Below are positions 1 through 8,948 of a stretch of DNA of 64,000 nt, in pieces (within the stretch, counting starts at the first letter, position 1; each line of letters opens with the position of its first letter). Source of the DNA: Herbiconiux sp. (GTDB lineage Bacteria; Actinomycetota; Actinomycetes; Actinomycetales; Microbacteriaceae); NCBI RefSeq assembly GCF_023264855.1, contig NZ_JAHFUW010000014.1:27601-91600 (forward strand). Reading direction: 5' to 3'. The notes beneath the pieces are model-generated. The model worked only from the letters and a program-made list of their open reading frames with translations. It was not told the origin of the DNA and made no database searches. The position numbers and the translations under genes were made by a program.

Positions 1-602
1 ACGCCGAGGAGGCGGGCATCAAGTCGGCCACCTTCGAGATCGATGCTCCCTACGCCTTCGGCACCCTGAGCGTCGAGGCGGGCACGCACCGCCTGGTGCG
101 GATGAGCCCGTTCGGCGCCGCCGGCAAACGCCAGACCAGCTTCGCCGCGGTCGAGGTCATCCCGCTGATCGAAGAAGCCGGCGTGATCGAAATCCCGGAG
201 AGCGACATCCGGGTCGACGTCTTCCGTTCCAGCGGCCCCGGCGGCCAGTCGGTGAACACCACCGACTCCGCCGTGCGCATCACGCACCTCCCCACCGGCA
301 CGGTGGTCTCGATGCAGAACGAGAAGAGCCAGATCCAGAACCGGGCCGCCGCGCTGCGCGTGCTGCAGTCGCGGCTCATGCTCATCCAGCGCGAGCAGGA
401 GGCGGCGCAGAAGAAGGAGCTGGCGGGCACCATCACGGCCAGCTGGGGCGACCAGATGCGCAGCTACGTGCTCGCGCCCTACCAGATGGTGAAAGACCTG
501 CGCACCGATTTCGAGGTCAACAACCCTTCGGCCGTGTTCGACGGCGACCTCGACGGCTTCATCAACGCCGGCATCAAGTGGCGTAAGCAAAAGCACGACT
601 GA
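1..602 (+). CDS. prfB: Peptide chain release factor 2, C-terminal part (5' end outside window)
   Basis: Recognises UGA/UAA stop codons on the ribosome and triggers hydrolysis of peptidyl-tRNA. The reading frame is open from base 3 and ends in TGA at 600-602, giving 199 visible residues. The anticodon-mimic tripeptide SPF is at visible residues 35-37, in [10 protein letters not shown], and the catalytic GGQ is at about 80-82, in [13 protein letters not shown]. The 45-residue spacing matches RF2, and SPF rather than PxT separates it from RF1. The N-terminal domain and any programmed frameshift site lie upstream of the window. The neighbours ftsE, ftsX and smpB follow on the same strand, an arrangement common in actinobacteria. 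Confidence 0.97.
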   Translation, partial: AEEAGIKSATFEIDAPYAFGTLSVEAGTHRLVRMSPFGAAGKRQTSFAAVEVIPLIEEAGVIEIPESDIRVDVFRSSGPGGQSVNTTDSAVRITHLPTGTVVSMQNEKSQIQNRAAALRVLQSRLMLIQREQEAAQKKELAGTITASWGDQMRSYVLAPYQMVKDLRTDFEVNNPSAVFDGDLDGFINAGIKWRKQKHD

Positions 603-713
603 GTCGCGCATCCGCGGGCCGGCGCCGCCGCCGAACATGTGAATTCTATGAATCCGGGTGTCCAGCGCGTCGTGCCGGGGATTCCGGATGACCCTGCTTA
701 GAGTCATCACGTC

Positions 714-1817
714 ATGATTCGGTTTGATCGCGTAACCAAGACCTACCGGGGCACCAAGCGGCCAGCCCTGGACTCGATCGACCTCGAGATCCTGCGCGGG
801 GAGTTCGTCTTCCTGGTGGGCGCCTCGGGGTCGGGCAAGTCGAGCTTCCTCCGGCTCGTCCTCAAGGAGGACCGGCCCACCTCGGGCAGCATCCATGTTC
901 TCGGTCAAGACCTGAACACCATCTCCAACCGCAAGGTGCCATATTTCCGGCGCAACCTCGGCGTGGTGTTCCAGGACTTCCGGCTCCTGCCCGGCAAGAA
1001 CGTGTTCGACAACGTCGCCTTCACCCTGCAGGTGATCGGCAAGTCGCGCGGCTTCATCCAGGAGGCGGTTCCGGATGTGCTGCAGATGGTCGGTCTCGCC
1101 GAGAAGGCGAACCGCCTGCCGCACGAGCTCTCCGGCGGAGAGCAGCAGCGCGTGGCGATCGCCCGCGCCGTGGTGAACAAGCCCGCCATCCTGCTGGCCG
1201 ACGAGCCGACCGGTAACCTCGACCCCTCGACATCGGCCGGCATCATGACGGTGCTCGAGCGGATCAACGCCGGTGGCACCACCGTCGTCATGGCCACCCA
1301 CGACAACGCGATCGTCGACCACATGAAGCGCCGCGTGATCGAGCTGGTCACCGGCCAGATCGTGCGCGACGAAGACCAGGGCGGCTACGGCATGACCGCC
1401 GAGATCGCCCTGCAAGACAGCGGACTGACCGCCGAGATCGCCCTGGGCGATGGCCTGGTGCGCCCGGTCGGCCCGGCGCGCCCGCACACCCCGGGTGGCA
1501 ACACCAGCCCCGTGCAGCCGCTGCCGCCGCAGGTTCCCGCGCCCGAGCAGCCGGCCGTGCGCGAGCCGGTGACGGTACCGGCACAGGCGGCGCAGGCCCA
1601 GCCGGTGCATTCCCAGCCCGTGCCCGTGCAGGCGCAACCCGCGCAGCCGGCGTACGCCCCGCCGCCCATGCCTCCCCAGCACCTCCCCGAGCAGCAGCAT
1701 CCGGATCCCGCCGACCCGGCGACCGAATCGCTCACCCTCGCCGAGAAGCTCGGCCTGCGCGCCCCCGGCGCCCCGGCCGACCCGGCGAACGACCAGAACG
1801 TGGGGCCGACGACGTGA
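714..1817 (+). CDS. ftsE: Cell division ATP-binding protein FtsE with a long proline/glutamine-rich tail
   Basis: ABC-type ATPase that pairs with FtsX in the divisome and controls peptidoglycan hydrolases across the membrane. Walker A GASGSGKS is at residues 36-43, the signature LSGGEQQR at about 140 and Walker [12 protein letters not shown] at about 160. Family members usually end near residue 225-230. This one has 367 residues because of a roughly 140-residue tail rich in Pro, Gln and Ala. The tail starts with two near-identical copies of TAEIAL and ends with a short predicted helix, [12 protein letters not shown]. The TGA overlaps the GTG of ftsX by four bases, so the two are translationally coupled. 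The start ATG at 714 has no clear SD; TAGAGT nine bases upstream is a possible -10. Confidence 0.95.
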   Translation: MIRFDRVTKTYRGTKRPALDSIDLEILRGEFVFLVGASGSGKSSFLRLVLKEDRPTSGSIHVLGQDLNTISNRKVPYFRRNLGVVFQDFRLLPGKNVFDNVAFTLQVIGKSRGFIQEAVPDVLQMVGLAEKANRLPHELSGGEQQRVAIARAVVNKPAILLADEPTGNLDPSTSAGIMTVLERINAGGTTVVMATHDNAIVDHMKRRVIELVTGQIVRDEDQGGYGMTAEIALQDSGLTAEIALGDGLVRPVGPARPHTPGGNTSPVQPLPPQVPAPEQPAVREPVTVPAQAAQAQPVHSQPVPVQAQPAQPAYAPPPMPPQHLPEQQHPDPADPATESLTLAEKLGLRAPGAPADPANDQNVGPTT

Positions 1818-2728
1818 GATTCGCACTGATCCTGGGTGAGGTCGGTACCGGCCTCCGCCGCAACGTCTCGATGGTCATCTCCGTCGTGCTCGTCACCTTC
1901 ATCTCGCTCACCTTCGTGGGCGCGGCCATCCTGCTGCAGATGCAGATCGGCCAGATGAAGAACTTCTGGTACGACAAGGCCCAGGTGGCCGTCTACATGT
2001 GCACCGCCACCTCCGGCGGCGAGAACTGCGCCGGCGGCGAGGCCGGGCAAGACCAGATCGCGGCCGTGCAGGCGCAGCTCGACTCGCCCACGCTGGCGCC
2101 GTTCATCGACAAGTACTACTTCGAAGACCACGAGCAGGCCTTCGAGAACTTCCAGAAGCAGTTCGCCGGCAACCCGGTGACCGAGTACGTGACGGCCGAC
2201 CTGCTCAGCCAGACCTTCTGGGTGAACCTCAAAGACCCCTCGCAGTCCGACGTGCTGGTCGAGAGCCTGTCCGGCCTCGCCGGTGTCGACAGCGTCACGG
2301 ACCAGCGCAGCTACCTCGAGCAGATCTTCTCCATCCTCAGTGCGGCCAGTTACACGGCCATCGGCATCGCCGGTCTGATGCTCGTGGCCGCCGTGCTGTT
2401 GATCGCCACCACGATCCGGCTCTCGGCCTTCTCGAGACGGCGAGAACTCGGGATCATGCGCTTGGTCGGCGCCTCGAACAGGTTCATCCAGACGCCGTTC
2501 ATCCTCGAGGGCATCATCGCGTCGCTGATCGGCTCGGTGCTCGCCGGCGTCGCCATCTGGGCGATCGTGCGCTTCTTCGTGCAGGGCTATCTGAGCGTGC
2601 AACTGCCGTTCACCTCGTTCGTGAGCGATACGGATGCGTTCCTGGTGATCCCGATTTTGATCGTCGGCGGTGCGGTGCTCGCGGCCCTCTCGGCGAAGTT
2701 CGCGATCACCCGGTACCTGCGGGTCTAG
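1814..2728 (+). CDS. ftsX: Cell division protein FtsX (permease-like)
   Basis: Integral membrane partner of FtsE that passes ATPase-driven changes to cell-wall hydrolases outside the cell. The 304-residue protein has one TM near residues 20-45, a large extracytoplasmic loop to about 175, then three TM segments in the C-terminal half, including the typical cytoplasmic stretch [15 protein letters not shown] between TM2 and TM3. The outer loop carries a Cys pair ([12 protein letters not shown]) that could form a disulfide. The GTG start overlaps the ftsE stop as GTGA. Length and topology fit actinobacterial FtsX. Confidence 0.95.
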   Translation: MRFALILGEVGTGLRRNVSMVISVVLVTFISLTFVGAAILLQMQIGQMKNFWYDKAQVAVYMCTATSGGENCAGGEAGQDQIAAVQAQLDSPTLAPFIDKYYFEDHEQAFENFQKQFAGNPVTEYVTADLLSQTFWVNLKDPSQSDVLVESLSGLAGVDSVTDQRSYLEQIFSILSAASYTAIGIAGLMLVAAVLLIATTIRLSAFSRRRELGIMRLVGASNRFIQTPFILEGIIASLIGSVLAGVAIWAIVRFFVQGYLSVQLPFTSFVSDTDAFLVIPILIVGGAVLAALSAKFAITRYLRV

Positions 2729-2787
2729 AATGGTGGGCTGCCGTATTTCGGCAGCAGCATCCGTCAGATCCGTCCTAAGGAGTACCC

Positions 2788-3264
2788 GTGCCACGCGAAC
2801 GCGGACAGAAGGTCGTCGCGACCAACCGCAAGGCGCGACACGACTACACCATCGAGACCACCTACGAAGCGGGACTCGTGCTCACCGGCACCGAGGTGAA
2901 GTCCCTGCGCGAGGGGCGTGCCTCGCTCGTCGACGGCTATGCCTACATCGACGGGGGAGAGGCGTGGCTGGATGCCGTGCACATCCCCGAATACAACGAA
3001 GGCACGTGGAACAACCACCCGCCCCGTCGCAAGCGCAAGCTGCTGCTGCACAAAGAGCAGATCCTCAAGATCCACAACAAGACCAAAGAGGGCGGCTACA
3101 CGCTCGTCCCGCTGCAGCTGTACTTCAGCGACGGGCGCGCGAAGGTGGAGATCGCGGTGGCCAAGGGCAAGCGCGAGTACGACAAGCGCCAGGCGCTGCG
3201 CGAGCGTCAAGACAAGCGTGAGGCCGCCCGCGCCATGTCCAGCCGCCGCAACCTGGGCGACTGA
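2788..3264 (+). CDS. smpB: SsrA-binding protein SmpB
   Basis: Binds tmRNA and delivers it to stalled ribosomes for trans-translation. The protein has 158 residues, the normal size. It shows the OB-fold core with [19 protein letters not shown] and [10 protein letters not shown], the KLLLHKEQI segment and the basic C-terminal tail [21 protein letters not shown] that threads into the mRNA channel. The GTG start follows AAGGAG with good spacing. Its RNA partner ssrA is encoded about 1.8 kb downstream at 5050, after two opposite-strand genes, so both parts of the rescue system lie in this window. Confidence 0.97.
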   Translation: MPRERGQKVVATNRKARHDYTIETTYEAGLVLTGTEVKSLREGRASLVDGYAYIDGGEAWLDAVHIPEYNEGTWNNHPPRRKRKLLLHKEQILKIHNKTKEGGYTLVPLQLYFSDGRAKVEIAVAKGKREYDKRQALRERQDKREAARAMSSRRNLGD

Positions 3265-3298
3265 GGCTCTCGGGCGTGTCGGCGCTCGGCCCTGGGCC

Positions 3299-4240
3299 TC
3301 AGGCCGGGAGGTCGTGTGAGACGCCCGTGAGCTCCTCGACGCGGGCGAACAGCGTGCGGCCCATGGTGCGGTCGCGGGCGTAGGCCTTCGCGCCCACCAC
3401 CGCGGGATCGCCCTTCAACTGCCGCCAGCCATCCGGGCCCCAGTACTGGCCACCGGCAGCCGCAGCGTCCGTCGCGGCGGCGACGATCGGCCTGGCGCCC
3501 GCGTCTTTGCCCTGCCCGATCAGCCGGTACGCCGCGCGCGACACCGGGTTGCCGGTCTTGGGAGCCGGCAGGATGTCGCGGGGCGGGCTCAGCTCATCGA
3601 CCGAGAACCCCGGATGCGCCACCAGGCTGGCCACGGTCGAGCCGTTCGCGCGCAGGCGCCGGTCCAGTTCGAAGGCGTAGGTCATCACCGCGAGCTTGGA
3701 TCGGCCGTAGCTGCGGAACTGGCGGAACGGGGTGCGGTTGCTCTGCAGGTCGTCGAGATCGAGCCGGAAGAACTCGTGGCTGATGCTGCCGAGGTGCACG
3801 ATCCGGGCGGTATCCTGGGCCCGCAGAGACGGCAGCAGGCGCGCGATCAGGGCTGCGTGCCCGAGCAGGTTGGTGCCGATCATGGTCTCGAAGCGATCGG
3901 CCGTGGTGCTGCGTCCACCGCCGGTCGACAGGATGCCGGCGTTGGCGATCAGGGTGTCGATTCGGGGCAACGCGGCCAGCTCGGCTGCCCCGTCGGCGAT
4001 CGAGGCGAGGTCGGCGAGGTCCAGGCGCACGAAGCTCGCACGGGCGCCCGCCGAGGGAACGTGCCGGCGCAGTGAGGCGAGTGCGGCCTCGCCCTTCTCG
4101 GGCGTGCGGGCGGCGATCACCACGGTCGCGCCGGCGGAGGCCAGCTGCTCGCTCTCCCAGTAGCCGAGGCCACCGGTCCCGCCGGTCACGACGAAGGTCT
4201 TGCCGCTCAGGTCGGGCAGCGTAGGTGCTGGCCCGCTCAC
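3299..4240 (-). CDS. SDR-family NAD(P)-dependent oxidoreductase
   Basis: Short-chain dehydrogenase/reductase of 313 residues, probably soluble; the substrate cannot be told from sequence. The Rossmann motif TGGTGGLG is near residue 16, NAG (LIANAGIL) near 95, and the catalytic Ser and YxxxK (YGRSKLAVM) near 150-170. Its length and the segment HPGFSVDELSPP fit the retinol-dehydrogenase/WWOX-like extended group. I start it at GTG 4240, which overlaps the TGA of the upstream SIMPL gene as GTGA, so the two are probably co-translated. The frame stays open further upstream, but that part is the shadow of the SIMPL gene. Confidence 0.85.
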   Translation of the reverse strand: MSGPAPTLPDLSGKTFVVTGGTGGLGYWESEQLASAGATVVIAARTPEKGEAALASLRRHVPSAGARASFVRLDLADLASIADGAAELAALPRIDTLIANAGILSTGGGRSTTADRFETMIGTNLLGHAALIARLLPSLRAQDTARIVHLGSISHEFFRLDLDDLQSNRTPFRQFRSYGRSKLAVMTYAFELDRRLRANGSTVASLVAHPGFSVDELSPPRDILPAPKTGNPVSRAAYRLIGQGKDAGARPIVAAATDAAAAGGQYWGPDGWRQLKGDPAVVGAKAYARDRTMGRTLFARVEELTGVSHDLPA

Positions 4241-4923
4241 GAGCGCGCGACCGGAGAAGCTGCCGAGAAGCGTGCGTGAACGGTGGCCTCGATGACCAGG
4301 GCGCTCGGGCGCAACTCCATCCCGCCCCCACCCGCCGGTGCCGCCGAGCGGGCCATCGCCGCCAGAGGCAGGCCGTGGGCCACCGCGCCGGGGTTCTCCA
4401 ACAGTCCCGGATCGGAGATGGAGAGCGGCGTCACCTCGCCGAGTCCGAGGGCACGGGCGTATTCGCCGGCCTTGGTGAGGGCGTCGGAGATCGCACCCTG
4501 GCGGGCCTCGCTCTCCAGCCCGGCCTTGGTCTCCTCCGAGAGCAGCCACTCGATCCCGTCGACGGCGATGCCCTCGCGGATGGAGACGACGTCGATCCAC
4601 TCGGAGAGCGCCTCGAAGTCGTCGAACTCGGCATCCAGGAACACGGCGCTGTGGAACTCCACGGGCAGTCGCGTGCCGTCCTGGCTCCAGGGCCTCTGCC
4701 CCCACACCCGGATCTCCTCCGAGTGCCAGGTGATCACCGGGCCGGCCTCTTCGTCGAGGAGGGTCTCCAGCGAACCGGTGAGCGATTCGTGGGCGGCCCG
4801 CGTGGCAGCCAGAACACTGTCGCGCTTGGAGCCTTCGAAGCCGATGCCGATGCGCACCCGCGCCCGCTCCGGATTGTGGCGGAGCTGATGGCTCCCGGCC
4901 ACGGTGATGATCGTCTCAGGCAT
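4237..4923 (-). CDS. SIMPL domain-containing protein (DUF541/YggE-like)
   Basis: Protein of 228 residues with the SIMPL/DUF541 fold, seen from the opening ETIITVAGSHQLRHNPERA and the closing PSALVIEATVHARF strand. Family members such as E. coli YggE are linked to oxidative stress and often carry signal peptides. This one has no signal sequence and appears cytosolic. The start is placed at ATG 4923, just after a GGAGA; the frame runs on to 5070 but would overlap tmRNA sequence. It is translationally coupled to the following SDR gene. The biochemical function is not known. Confidence 0.8.
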   Translation of the reverse strand: MPETIITVAGSHQLRHNPERARVRIGIGFEGSKRDSVLAATRAAHESLTGSLETLLDEEAGPVITWHSEEIRVWGQRPWSQDGTRLPVEFHSAVFLDAEFDDFEALSEWIDVVSIREGIAVDGIEWLLSEETKAGLESEARQGAISDALTKAGEYARALGLGEVTPLSISDPGLLENPGAVAHGLPLAAMARSAAPAGGGGMELRPSALVIEATVHARFSAASPVARS

Positions 4924-5049
4924 GGTCTCCACGATATTCCATGCGGCTGCATGGCTCATGCGATCACGAAATGTCGTAGTATGGAGGGCTGCTCCGGGTT
5001 CGCCCGGCAGCGTTTGAAAACTCAACAGCGTGCGACAGCGACCCGGCAG

Positions 5050-5447
5050 GGGGATGATCGGTTTCGACATTGCCTGCGAAACTGCGAGAAGCGGGTCGAG
5101 GATGCAGGGTTATCTCGTAAACGATCTCTGCAAAATATAAGTGCCAATTCAAACAGCACTGTTGCGGCCAAGAAGGCCACCTTCGCTCTCGCAGCGTAGG
5201 TCTTCCTTCTAGCTAAATAGCAACTGTCGGTCCGGGAATGCTCTCTACCCGGGTTCCGGCATTATCTAGAGAGATTGCTGCGTGATCGTGTCTCAGGGTC
5301 ACGCGGGACTTGCACTGTGGCTGGGCTCGTCGACCTAGGTGCCTGTAGCAAAGGTCGGAGCCGAGTAGAACGTCTGTACAGGCTACGCCCGTAGAAGGCG
5401 CAGAATCACAGCAGTGGACGGGGGTTCAATTCCCCCCATCTCCACCA
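5050..5447 (+). ncRNA. ssrA: Transfer-messenger RNA (tmRNA, 10Sa RNA)
   Basis: Rescues stalled ribosomes by acting first as alanyl-tRNA and then as mRNA. The acceptor stem is GGGGATG at 5050-5056 paired with CATCTCC at 5437-5443, followed by encoded ACCA ending at 5447. The T-arm contains GGGGGTTCAATTCCCCC and the 5' part has the conserved GATCGGTTTCGACAT. The tag frame runs from GCC at 5143 to TAG at 5197-5199 and encodes ANSNSTVAAKKATFALAA, ending in the ALAA protease degron. The RNA is one piece of 398 nt. Its partner smpB lies at 2788. Confidence 0.97.
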
Positions 5448-5477
5448 TTCGGCCGCTGTCGCACGTTGTTCGAGTCA

Positions 5478-5978
5478 CTACCGCGGTGCCAGCTGCGCCG
5501 GGAGCTCGTAGGGCGGCTCGCGCAGCCCCGAGTCGGCCGAACGGATGCGGCGCAGGAAGTCCGCCACCGCCGGCAGCTCAGTCTCGCCGAGTTTCGCCGC
5601 GAACTCGGCCCCCACCACCTCGAGCACCTGTGACGTGGCCGTCTCCGCGGTCTCGCGGCCGAGGCCGGTCAGTGCGACGACCGACACCCGGCGGTCGTGC
5701 GTCGACACCGAGCGCTCCACCAGGCCGGCCGTCACCATGCTGCGGATCAGATTGCTCGCCGATCCGCTGGAGTACAGGAGCGATTTCGACAGCTCGCCCA
5801 CGCTCATCCGGCCCTCCACGTGGGAATGCAGGTTGTACAGCACGTCGTACTGCGCCCAGGTGAGGCGGACGCTGCTTCGCAGGCGCCCCTCCACCAGGCG
5901 CATGGTGCGCGTGTATGCCAGCACGAAGTCCGCCCACACGGCGAACTGCGCGGCAGTCAGTGGCGGGGTCGCGCTCAC
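5478..5978 (-). CDS. MarR-family transcriptional regulator
   Basis: Winged-helix repressor-type protein of 166 residues. The helices AQYDVLYNLHSHVEGRMSVGELSKSL and SGSASNLIRSMVTAGLVERS and the wing DRRVSVVALTGLGRE are classical MarR features. The GTG start at 5978 overlaps the TGA of the histidine-phosphatase gene as GTGA, so both are made from one mRNA. This suggests a local regulator, but no substrate or ligand can be inferred. The gene is followed by tmRNA on the other strand. Confidence 0.9.
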   Translation of the reverse strand: MSATPPLTAAQFAVWADFVLAYTRTMRLVEGRLRSSVRLTWAQYDVLYNLHSHVEGRMSVGELSKSLLYSSGSASNLIRSMVTAGLVERSVSTHDRRVSVVALTGLGRETAETATSQVLEVVGAEFAAKLGETELPAVADFLRRIRSADSGLREPPYELPAQLAPR

Positions 5979-6637
5979 CGTGCGGTCGCCTCGCCGGTGG
6001 GATCGGGTGCCGAGGCGTCTTCCAGGGCGACACCGCCGAGCGGGGTGCCCTGCCAATGGGTGGCGACCCAGCCCTCGGCCGGCGAGCCTTCGAGCGTCAC
6101 GATGCCGGTGTTCTCCAGGGTGCGGCCGCGGCTGAAGTCGGCGTCGATGTTGCGCGCCGACCACGATGCCCAGGTGCGGATCGCCGCGCCGTGGCTGAAC
6201 ACGGCCACGGTGCCGTTCGGATGCGCGTCGTACAGCGACGAGATGGCCCGGTCGTAGCGGGTATGGAATTCGGTGCCGTTCTCGCCGCCGGGGATGCGGG
6301 CATCGAAGTCGGTCCACCAGGAGAAGATCGTGCGCATGTAGGTCTGCACGGCATCCTGATCGGAGCGGCCCTCGAGCTCGCCCGCCGTGATCTCGAACAG
6401 GCCCTCGACGATCTGCGGCTCGATCCCGGTGGTCTCGGCCAGGGGAGCGGCCGTCAGGTGGGTGCGGCGCATGGTCGAGACCGCGATGGCGTCGATGCGC
6501 TCGTCGGCGAGCGCCCCGGGCACGGCGGCGGCCTGCCGGAGTCCGAGCTCGGTGAGGCCGGGGCCGGGGACGACCGTGCCGATCGCACCGTTGACGTTGT
6601 CGATGGTCTGGCCGTGTCGGATCAGGAGAAGTCGCAT
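5975..6637 (-). CDS. Histidine phosphatase family protein (phosphoglycerate mutase-like)
   Basis: Branch-2 style histidine phosphatase of 220 residues. The nucleophile motif LIRHGQT is at residues 5-11, the second catalytic His is in VAVFSHGAAIRTW near residue 150, and the acid residue is in GLFEITAGELEG. Substrates in this family range from sugar phosphates to nucleotides, so no specific role is given. The start is ATG 6637, seven bases after TAAGCT, which suggests a leaderless transcript. The longer frame to 6697 lacks a start signal. It is coupled to the downstream MarR gene. Confidence 0.88.
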   Translation of the reverse strand: MRLLLIRHGQTIDNVNGAIGTVVPGPGLTELGLRQAAAVPGALADERIDAIAVSTMRRTHLTAAPLAETTGIEPQIVEGLFEITAGELEGRSDQDAVQTYMRTIFSWWTDFDARIPGGENGTEFHTRYDRAISSLYDAHPNGTVAVFSHGAAIRTWASWSARNIDADFSRGRTLENTGIVTLEGSPAEGWVATHWQGTPLGGVALEDASAPDPTGEATAR

Positions 6638-6644
6638 CCGTTCC

Positions 6645-6650
6645 AGCTTA
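6645..6650 (-). promoter_or_regulatory. Leaderless-type -10 (TAAGCT) for histidine phosphatase
   Basis: TAAGCT lies seven bases before the ATG at 6637 with no SD between, placing the likely transcript start at or next to the start codon. Confidence 0.5.
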
Positions 6651-6704
6651 AGTGGTGAGAACGCGGTCGCGAAAACCGGGTGGTGAAGAAATGTCATTTC
6701 CGTC

Positions 6705-6710
6705 TACAAT
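6705..6710 (+). promoter_or_regulatory. Candidate -10 box (TACAAT) for the HtrA-like protease
   Basis: TACAAT is a near-consensus -10 hexamer 46 bases before the ATG at 6757, in the divergent gap with the histidine-phosphatase gene. No convincing -35 was found. The transcript would have a short leader carrying the GGAAG ribosome-binding site. Confidence 0.4.
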
Positions 6711-6756
6711 CGAGTCACTGAGCATCCCTCATGACAATCGACCGGAAGAGACCACC

Positions 6757-8277
6757 ATGCGCCCACCCTTGGCCACCCGAATTGCGGCCCTCGTTCCCCT
6801 CGTGCTCCTCGGCGGCACCCTGGCCGCCTGCAGCGCCGGTGGTGGTGCCGCCTCGGGCGCGAGCGACTTCTCGGGCGTGCAGTCCGCCACGATCCAGATC
6901 GAGTCGGAGGGAACGTTCGCGAACCCCGACAACGGTCAGACCGAAGAGCAGGCGGGCCTCGGCTCGGGCTTCTTCATCTCCTCCGACGGCCTGGCCGTCA
7001 CCAACAACCACGTGGTGGTGGGGGCGGGCACGATGAAGGTGCACGTCGGCGGTGGCGACACGGAGTACAACGCCGAGATCCTCGGTTCGTCCGAGTGCCT
7101 CGATCTCGCAGTGATCAAGGTCGAGGGAGAGGGCTTCCCCTTCCTCGGCTGGCAGAAGGGCGACATCACCACCGGCGAAGAGGTCTACGCCGCCGGATTC
7201 CCGCTGGGCGACCCCGAGTTCACGCTCACCAAGGGGATCGTCTCCAAGAACGACACCGCTGGTCAGACCGCCTGGGCGTCGATCGATCACACCATCGAGC
7301 ACGATGCCAAGATCCGCCCCGGCAACTCCGGCGGCCCTCTGGTCAATGCCCAGGGCGAGGTCGTGGGCGTCAACTACGCCAGCGTGGCCGAGCTCGACTC
7401 CAACTTCGCCATCCACCGCGACCAGGCCGAGTCGGTGGTGCAGAAGCTGATCGACGGCGACGACGTGCAGAGCCTCGGCGTGAACGCGCAGGCGCTGCCG
7501 CTGGACGACCAGGGCGAGTCGCTCGGGGTGTGGGTCAGCTCGGTGAAGGCCGGCTCGCCGGCGGATGCCGCGGGCCTGCTTCCCGGCGACGTGCTGCTGC
7601 GCATGGCGGGCAAGACCCTGGCGGCCGAGGGAACGCTCCAGGAGTACTGCGATGTCATCCGCACCCAGGGATCCGACGGGACCATCGACGTCGACGTCTA
7701 CCGGCCCGACGACGACGCCCTCTATCGCGGTCAGTTCAACGGCAAGCCGCTCGAGCAGGTCACGATCCCGGGGGTCGGATCGACCTCGACGGGTGAAGAC
7801 GACGGGCGCAGCTACACCACCATCACCGATGACACGGGTGTGCTGAGCGTGGAGGTTCCCACCGACTGGACCGACATCGACGGGGCGCCTGTCACCACCG
7901 AAGCGGGGCGCGAGTTCCTCGATGTGCGGGCCAGCACGAATCTGCAGCAGTTCGAGGAGAGCTGGGGCACCTCAGGCGTGACGCTGCAGGCTTCACCCAC
8001 GACGGATGCCGCCTCGCTCGACCCGCAGGTGATCTTCGACTCCTACTCGAACCTCACCGCTCAGTGCGCGAGCGGCACGACCGACGACTACTCCGACGGT
8101 GTGTACGAGGGCAAGTACCAGTACTACTCCGGCTGCGGCGGCCAGAGCGACTACGTGATCGTGGTCGCCTACCCCGAAGACACCAGCTATGTTCTGGTGG
8201 TCACGGTCGCGATCGCGAGCGAGGCCGATCTGCCGGCCATCGAGCACGTGATGGGCAGCTTCACGGCCACGTTCTGA
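6757..8277 (+). CDS. Secreted lipoprotein HtrA/DegP-like serine protease with PDZ domain
   Basis: Probable extracytoplasmic quality-control protease, 506 residues. The N-terminus is a lipoprotein signal with lipobox LAAC (C25). The trypsin-fold triad is visible: His in VTNNHVV, Asp in CLDLAVIKV and Ser in RPGNSGGPLV. A PDZ domain follows at about 240-330 (GVWVSSVKAGSPADAAGLLPGD split by strands). The last 150 residues, starting near TDDTGVLSVEVPTDW, form an extra domain of unknown function that ordinary DegP/HtrA lacks. I start at ATG 6757 after GGAAG because the longer frame adds no plausible signal peptide. The strong terminator at 8291 follows. Confidence 0.9.
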   Translation: MRPPLATRIAALVPLVLLGGTLAACSAGGGAASGASDFSGVQSATIQIESEGTFANPDNGQTEEQAGLGSGFFISSDGLAVTNNHVVVGAGTMKVHVGGGDTEYNAEILGSSECLDLAVIKVEGEGFPFLGWQKGDITTGEEVYAAGFPLGDPEFTLTKGIVSKNDTAGQTAWASIDHTIEHDAKIRPGNSGGPLVNAQGEVVGVNYASVAELDSNFAIHRDQAESVVQKLIDGDDVQSLGVNAQALPLDDQGESLGVWVSSVKAGSPADAAGLLPGDVLLRMAGKTLAAEGTLQEYCDVIRTQGSDGTIDVDVYRPDDDALYRGQFNGKPLEQVTIPGVGSTSTGEDDGRSYTTITDDTGVLSVEVPTDWTDIDGAPVTTEAGREFLDVRASTNLQQFEESWGTSGVTLQASPTTDAASLDPQVIFDSYSNLTAQCASGTTDDYSDGVYEGKYQYYSGCGGQSDYVIVVAYPEDTSYVLVVTVAIASEADLPAIEHVMGSFTATF

Positions 8278-8290
8278 CCATGCTCCGACG

Positions 8291-8326
8291 ACGAAGGGCC
8301 GGTCCCCGTGGGGGCCGGCCCTTCGT
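8291..8326. terminator. Bidirectional terminator hairpin between convergent genes
   Basis: A 12-bp perfect stem (ACGAAGGGCCGG with CCGGCCCTTCGT) extended by a GC stack closes a tiny loop. It sits 14 bases past the protease stop and 15 bases past the stop of the opposite-strand lipoprotein gene, so it can end both transcripts. The flanking T tracts are short. Confidence 0.8.
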
Positions 8327-8340
8327 TCGAGCGGATGGCG

Positions 8341-8859
8341 CTACTGAGCCGCACCGGCGAGGCTGCCGGTGACCTTTCCGTTCGGGTCGCCGATCAGGCA
8401 CGAGACGAGACGGTCGTTGCCGTTGGTCCACGAGCCCTCGGTCGGGGTGAAGTAGGTGAAGCCGTAGATCGAGTCGTCGTACGAGACCTTCACGAAGTCC
8501 TCGAAGCCGGCCTGGCACTCGGTCTCCGCCTGAGCATTGATGGCGTCGTCACCCGGGAAATCGCCGTCGGCGATCGAGAAGTCGTAGTAGACCTCGAAGT
8601 CGTGCTCCACGCTGCAATCGACGATCGGCACCTCGCTGACCTCGGTGCCCTCGGTGTCGTTGAGGCAGTCGCCCACCGACAGCGCGAACACGTCGGTGTC
8701 GGTCTGCTCGATCTCCTCACCGGTCTGCGAGTCGGTCGCCGGCGGGGCGGAGCTCGGGAAGAGCGCCGTGCAGCCGGACAGCGTGAGTCCGAGAGCCAGA
8801 ACGGCGCCGGCCGCTGCGAGCAGTCGCGAAGATGTGCGGGGGGAAGAGGTGATCGCCAT
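8341..8859 (-). CDS. Septum-formation-domain lipoprotein (paralogue of 13244-13714)
   Basis: Secreted lipoprotein of 172 residues. The signal peptide ends in lipobox LSGC (C30). The mature part has the pattern VGDCLND, VDCSVEHDFEVY, a Cys in TECQAGF and a Cys in RLVSCLIGDPNG. These four Cys residues and the C-x-x-H pattern match the domain named 'septum formation' in actinobacteria, whose function is poorly known. A second copy of the same design is encoded 5 kb away. The ATG at 8859 follows GGAGG by five bases, a strong SD in a region where many genes lack one. Confidence 0.82.
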   Translation of the reverse strand: MAITSSPRTSSRLLAAAGAVLALGLTLSGCTALFPSSAPPATDSQTGEEIEQTDTDVFALSVGDCLNDTEGTEVSEVPIVDCSVEHDFEVYYDFSIADGDFPGDDAINAQAETECQAGFEDFVKVSYDDSIYGFTYFTPTEGSWTNGNDRLVSCLIGDPNGKVTGSLAGAAQ

Positions 8860-8948
8860 GATGGCCTCCGGTCCTAGGGAAGAAGATGCCTGAGAGGAGC
8901 CTGTGAGCGCCTCCGCGTGACCATTATGGGGGTGATCCGTTCGATGGG

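Noticed and set aside
1385..2794. A 469-codon minus-strand frame opposite ftsE and ftsX
   Set aside because: Composition is that of a shadow frame and the plus strand holds conserved division genes.
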